From RGIG5612 sp963591145 (GTDB taxonomy: Bacteria > Bacillota > Clostridia > Lachnospirales > Lachnospiraceae), in the NCBI GenBank assembly GCA_963591145.1, contig CAVARE010000075.1:1-23341 (forward strand): a DNA stretch of 23,341 nt, written 5' to 3'. Shown piece after piece: positions 22,412 through 23,341 of the stretch; position 1 is the first letter of the stretch; each line of letters starts with the position of its first letter. A program made the position numbers and the translations under genes. Under the pieces are notes generated by a model. That model saw only the letters and a program-made list of their open reading frames with translations. It did no database searches and was not told where the DNA came from.

Positions 22412-23341
22412 ATGAACAAAATCAGAGAAGCATTTCACAATAATAAAAACTTCCAGATATTCATAGTCGCGTGCGGGGCGATACTCTTCTACGTGATATT
22501 GAATAATCTGGGAATCGTGCGAAACGCATTTTTATATGTACTGGGTATATTATGGCCTGTTATATGTGCTACAGTATTGGCATTTATTATCAATCCTATA
22601 GTTCAATTTTTTGAACAGAAGCTATTAGGCAAAGTAAAATACCGCAAGGCGGTTCATTTGTTCTGCGTTATATTTACGGTCGTACTCATAGTATTTCTGA
22701 TAATACTGCTCTTGTACCTGATAGTGGATCAGCTGTCCACATCCATAAGCAACCTGATTGCGAATCTGGATCAATATGTGGATTCATTGGTAACGCTGAT
22801 CAAGAATACATTTGGCGACTATGCCAGTGAGATTAATATTTTCGGAGTTGATCTGTTAGATCTGGGATCTGCTGATCTGAAGGAACTCAGCTCAACCGTA
22901 ATCGCCTGGTGCACAGAGCATATATCAGGTATCATCGGCGGCGTGACCAGCGTCGGCTCGAATGTGCTGAATACATTCATCATGTTTATGCTGGTTATCT
23001 ATATGCTGCTTGATGTAGGCCACCTGTCAAGGGGCGTGAGCAGGTATTTCAGATCCATCATGGAACCTGAGAATTACATAAGCTTCGCAGATGTATGCAC
23101 GAGGAGCAGCAAGATCTTCATCAGATATTTCTTATGCAACATTCTGGATTCATTGATTGTCGGCGTGGCCTGCTATCTGTTTATGATCATAACGGGGCTA
23201 CCATATCCACTGCTGATTGCCGTGGTTGTAGGCGTAACCAATTTCATTCCGACCTTCGGTCCTATCGTGGGTGGTGTAATAGGAGGTTTCCTGATCCTGC
23301 TTGTTAATCCGATGGGCACGGTGTGGTTCGTTATATATACG
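22412..23341 (+). CDS. AI-2E family membrane transporter, 3' end cut by window
   Basis: Polytopic membrane protein of the AI-2E/PerM family, whose members include Na+/H+ antiporters and proposed autoinducer-2 exporters; the substrate is unknown. The frame is open from ATG 22412 (AGGA 6 nt upstream) to the window edge, 310 codons. Hydrophobic segments are seen at about 17-36, 40-60 and 83-105. A soluble stretch follows (about 106-170, LSTSISNLIANLDQYVDS). More membrane helices come next, including LNTFIMFMLVIYMLLDVG. The characteristic VVGVTNFIPTFGPIVGGVIGG-type segment lies near 275-295. Family members usually have 350-420 residues, so roughly the last two helices are missing. It lies 28 bp after the zinc-ribbon gene. 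Confidence 0.9.
   Translation, partial: MNKIREAFHNNKNFQIFIVACGAILFYVILNNLGIVRNAFLYVLGILWPVICATVLAFIINPIVQFFEQKLLGKVKYRKAVHLFCVIFTVVLIVFLIILLLYLIVDQLSTSISNLIANLDQYVDSLVTLIKNTFGDYASEINIFGVDLLDLGSADLKELSSTVIAWCTEHISGIIGGVTSVGSNVLNTFIMFMLVIYMLLDVGHLSRGVSRYFRSIMEPENYISFADVCTRSSKIFIRYFLCNILDSLIVGVACYLFMIITGLPYPLLIAVVVGVTNFIPTFGPIVGGVIGGFLILLVNPMGTVWFVIYT

Noticed and set aside
1..23341. Search for CRISPR arrays, insertion sequences, phage genes, rRNA or tRNA
   Set aside because: No regularly spaced direct repeats, transposase motifs or RNA-gene signatures were seen.

Overview
This window is the replication-origin region of a low-to-moderate GC Gram-positive chromosome, most likely class Clostridia and plausibly a Lachnospiraceae relative. 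The evidence is the gene order (serS, parB, parA, rsmG, mnmG, mnmE, jag, yidC, yidD, rnpA, rpmH // dnaA, dnaN, S4-domain rlbA/yaaA, recF, gyrB, gyrA), the short 656-residue GyrB, strong purine-rich Shine-Dalgarno sites, perfect Bacillus-type parS sites and a Firmicute-type unwinding element. The family assignment is inference from protein style; no database was searched.

Layout. All recognised genes from 526 to 11775 are on the minus strand and all from 12205 to the right edge are on the plus strand, so every gene is co-oriented with a fork leaving the rpmH-dnaA-dnaN region. The origin looks bipartite. A helically phased row of DnaA-box-like 9-mers lies between rpmH and dnaA (11903-11966). 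A second cluster lies between dnaA and dnaN (13566-13785) and ends in a degenerate DnaA box, a short GC patch, five DnaA-trio-like triplets and an AT-rich stretch, in the order known for the Bacillus subtilis basal unwinding system. Two perfect parS sites lie 7-8 kb to the left, one in the parA upstream region and one overlapping the rsmG start codon.

Left arm. rpmH and rnpA (ribosomal protein L34 and RNase P protein) are read from a strong promoter with a hairpin between them and a terminator after them. yidD, yidC and jag follow (membrane insertion and a KH/R3H RNA-binding protein), ending at a terminator. A strongly structured, repeat-like intergenic element separates these from mnmE, mnmG and rsmG (tRNA and 16S rRNA modification). 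The 417-bp gap between rsmG and parA, where some Firmicutes carry noc, has no ORF. It has one parS and a good plus-strand promoter whose predicted short transcript ends in a hairpin lying antisense inside the rsmG 3' end. parA, parB and serS complete the arm. The leftmost 525 bp hold no convincing gene but contain several hairpins and a recurring 7-mer.

Right arm. The dnaA-dnaN-rlbA-recF-gyrB-gyrA set is compact, with short gaps or overlaps from dnaN onward, and is closed by a terminator after gyrA. Then come accessory genes: a nitroreductase-family flavoprotein, an unexplained 87-nt imperfect inverted repeat, a two-zinc-ribbon coiled-coil protein with its own promoter, and an AI-2E-family membrane protein cut by the window edge.

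The protein-coding content is canonical. I see no phage, insertion sequence, CRISPR array, tRNA or rRNA gene, and no evidence for a novel multi-gene system. The points worth following are non-coding: the origin architecture, the putative antisense RNA near parS, and the structured intergenic elements.
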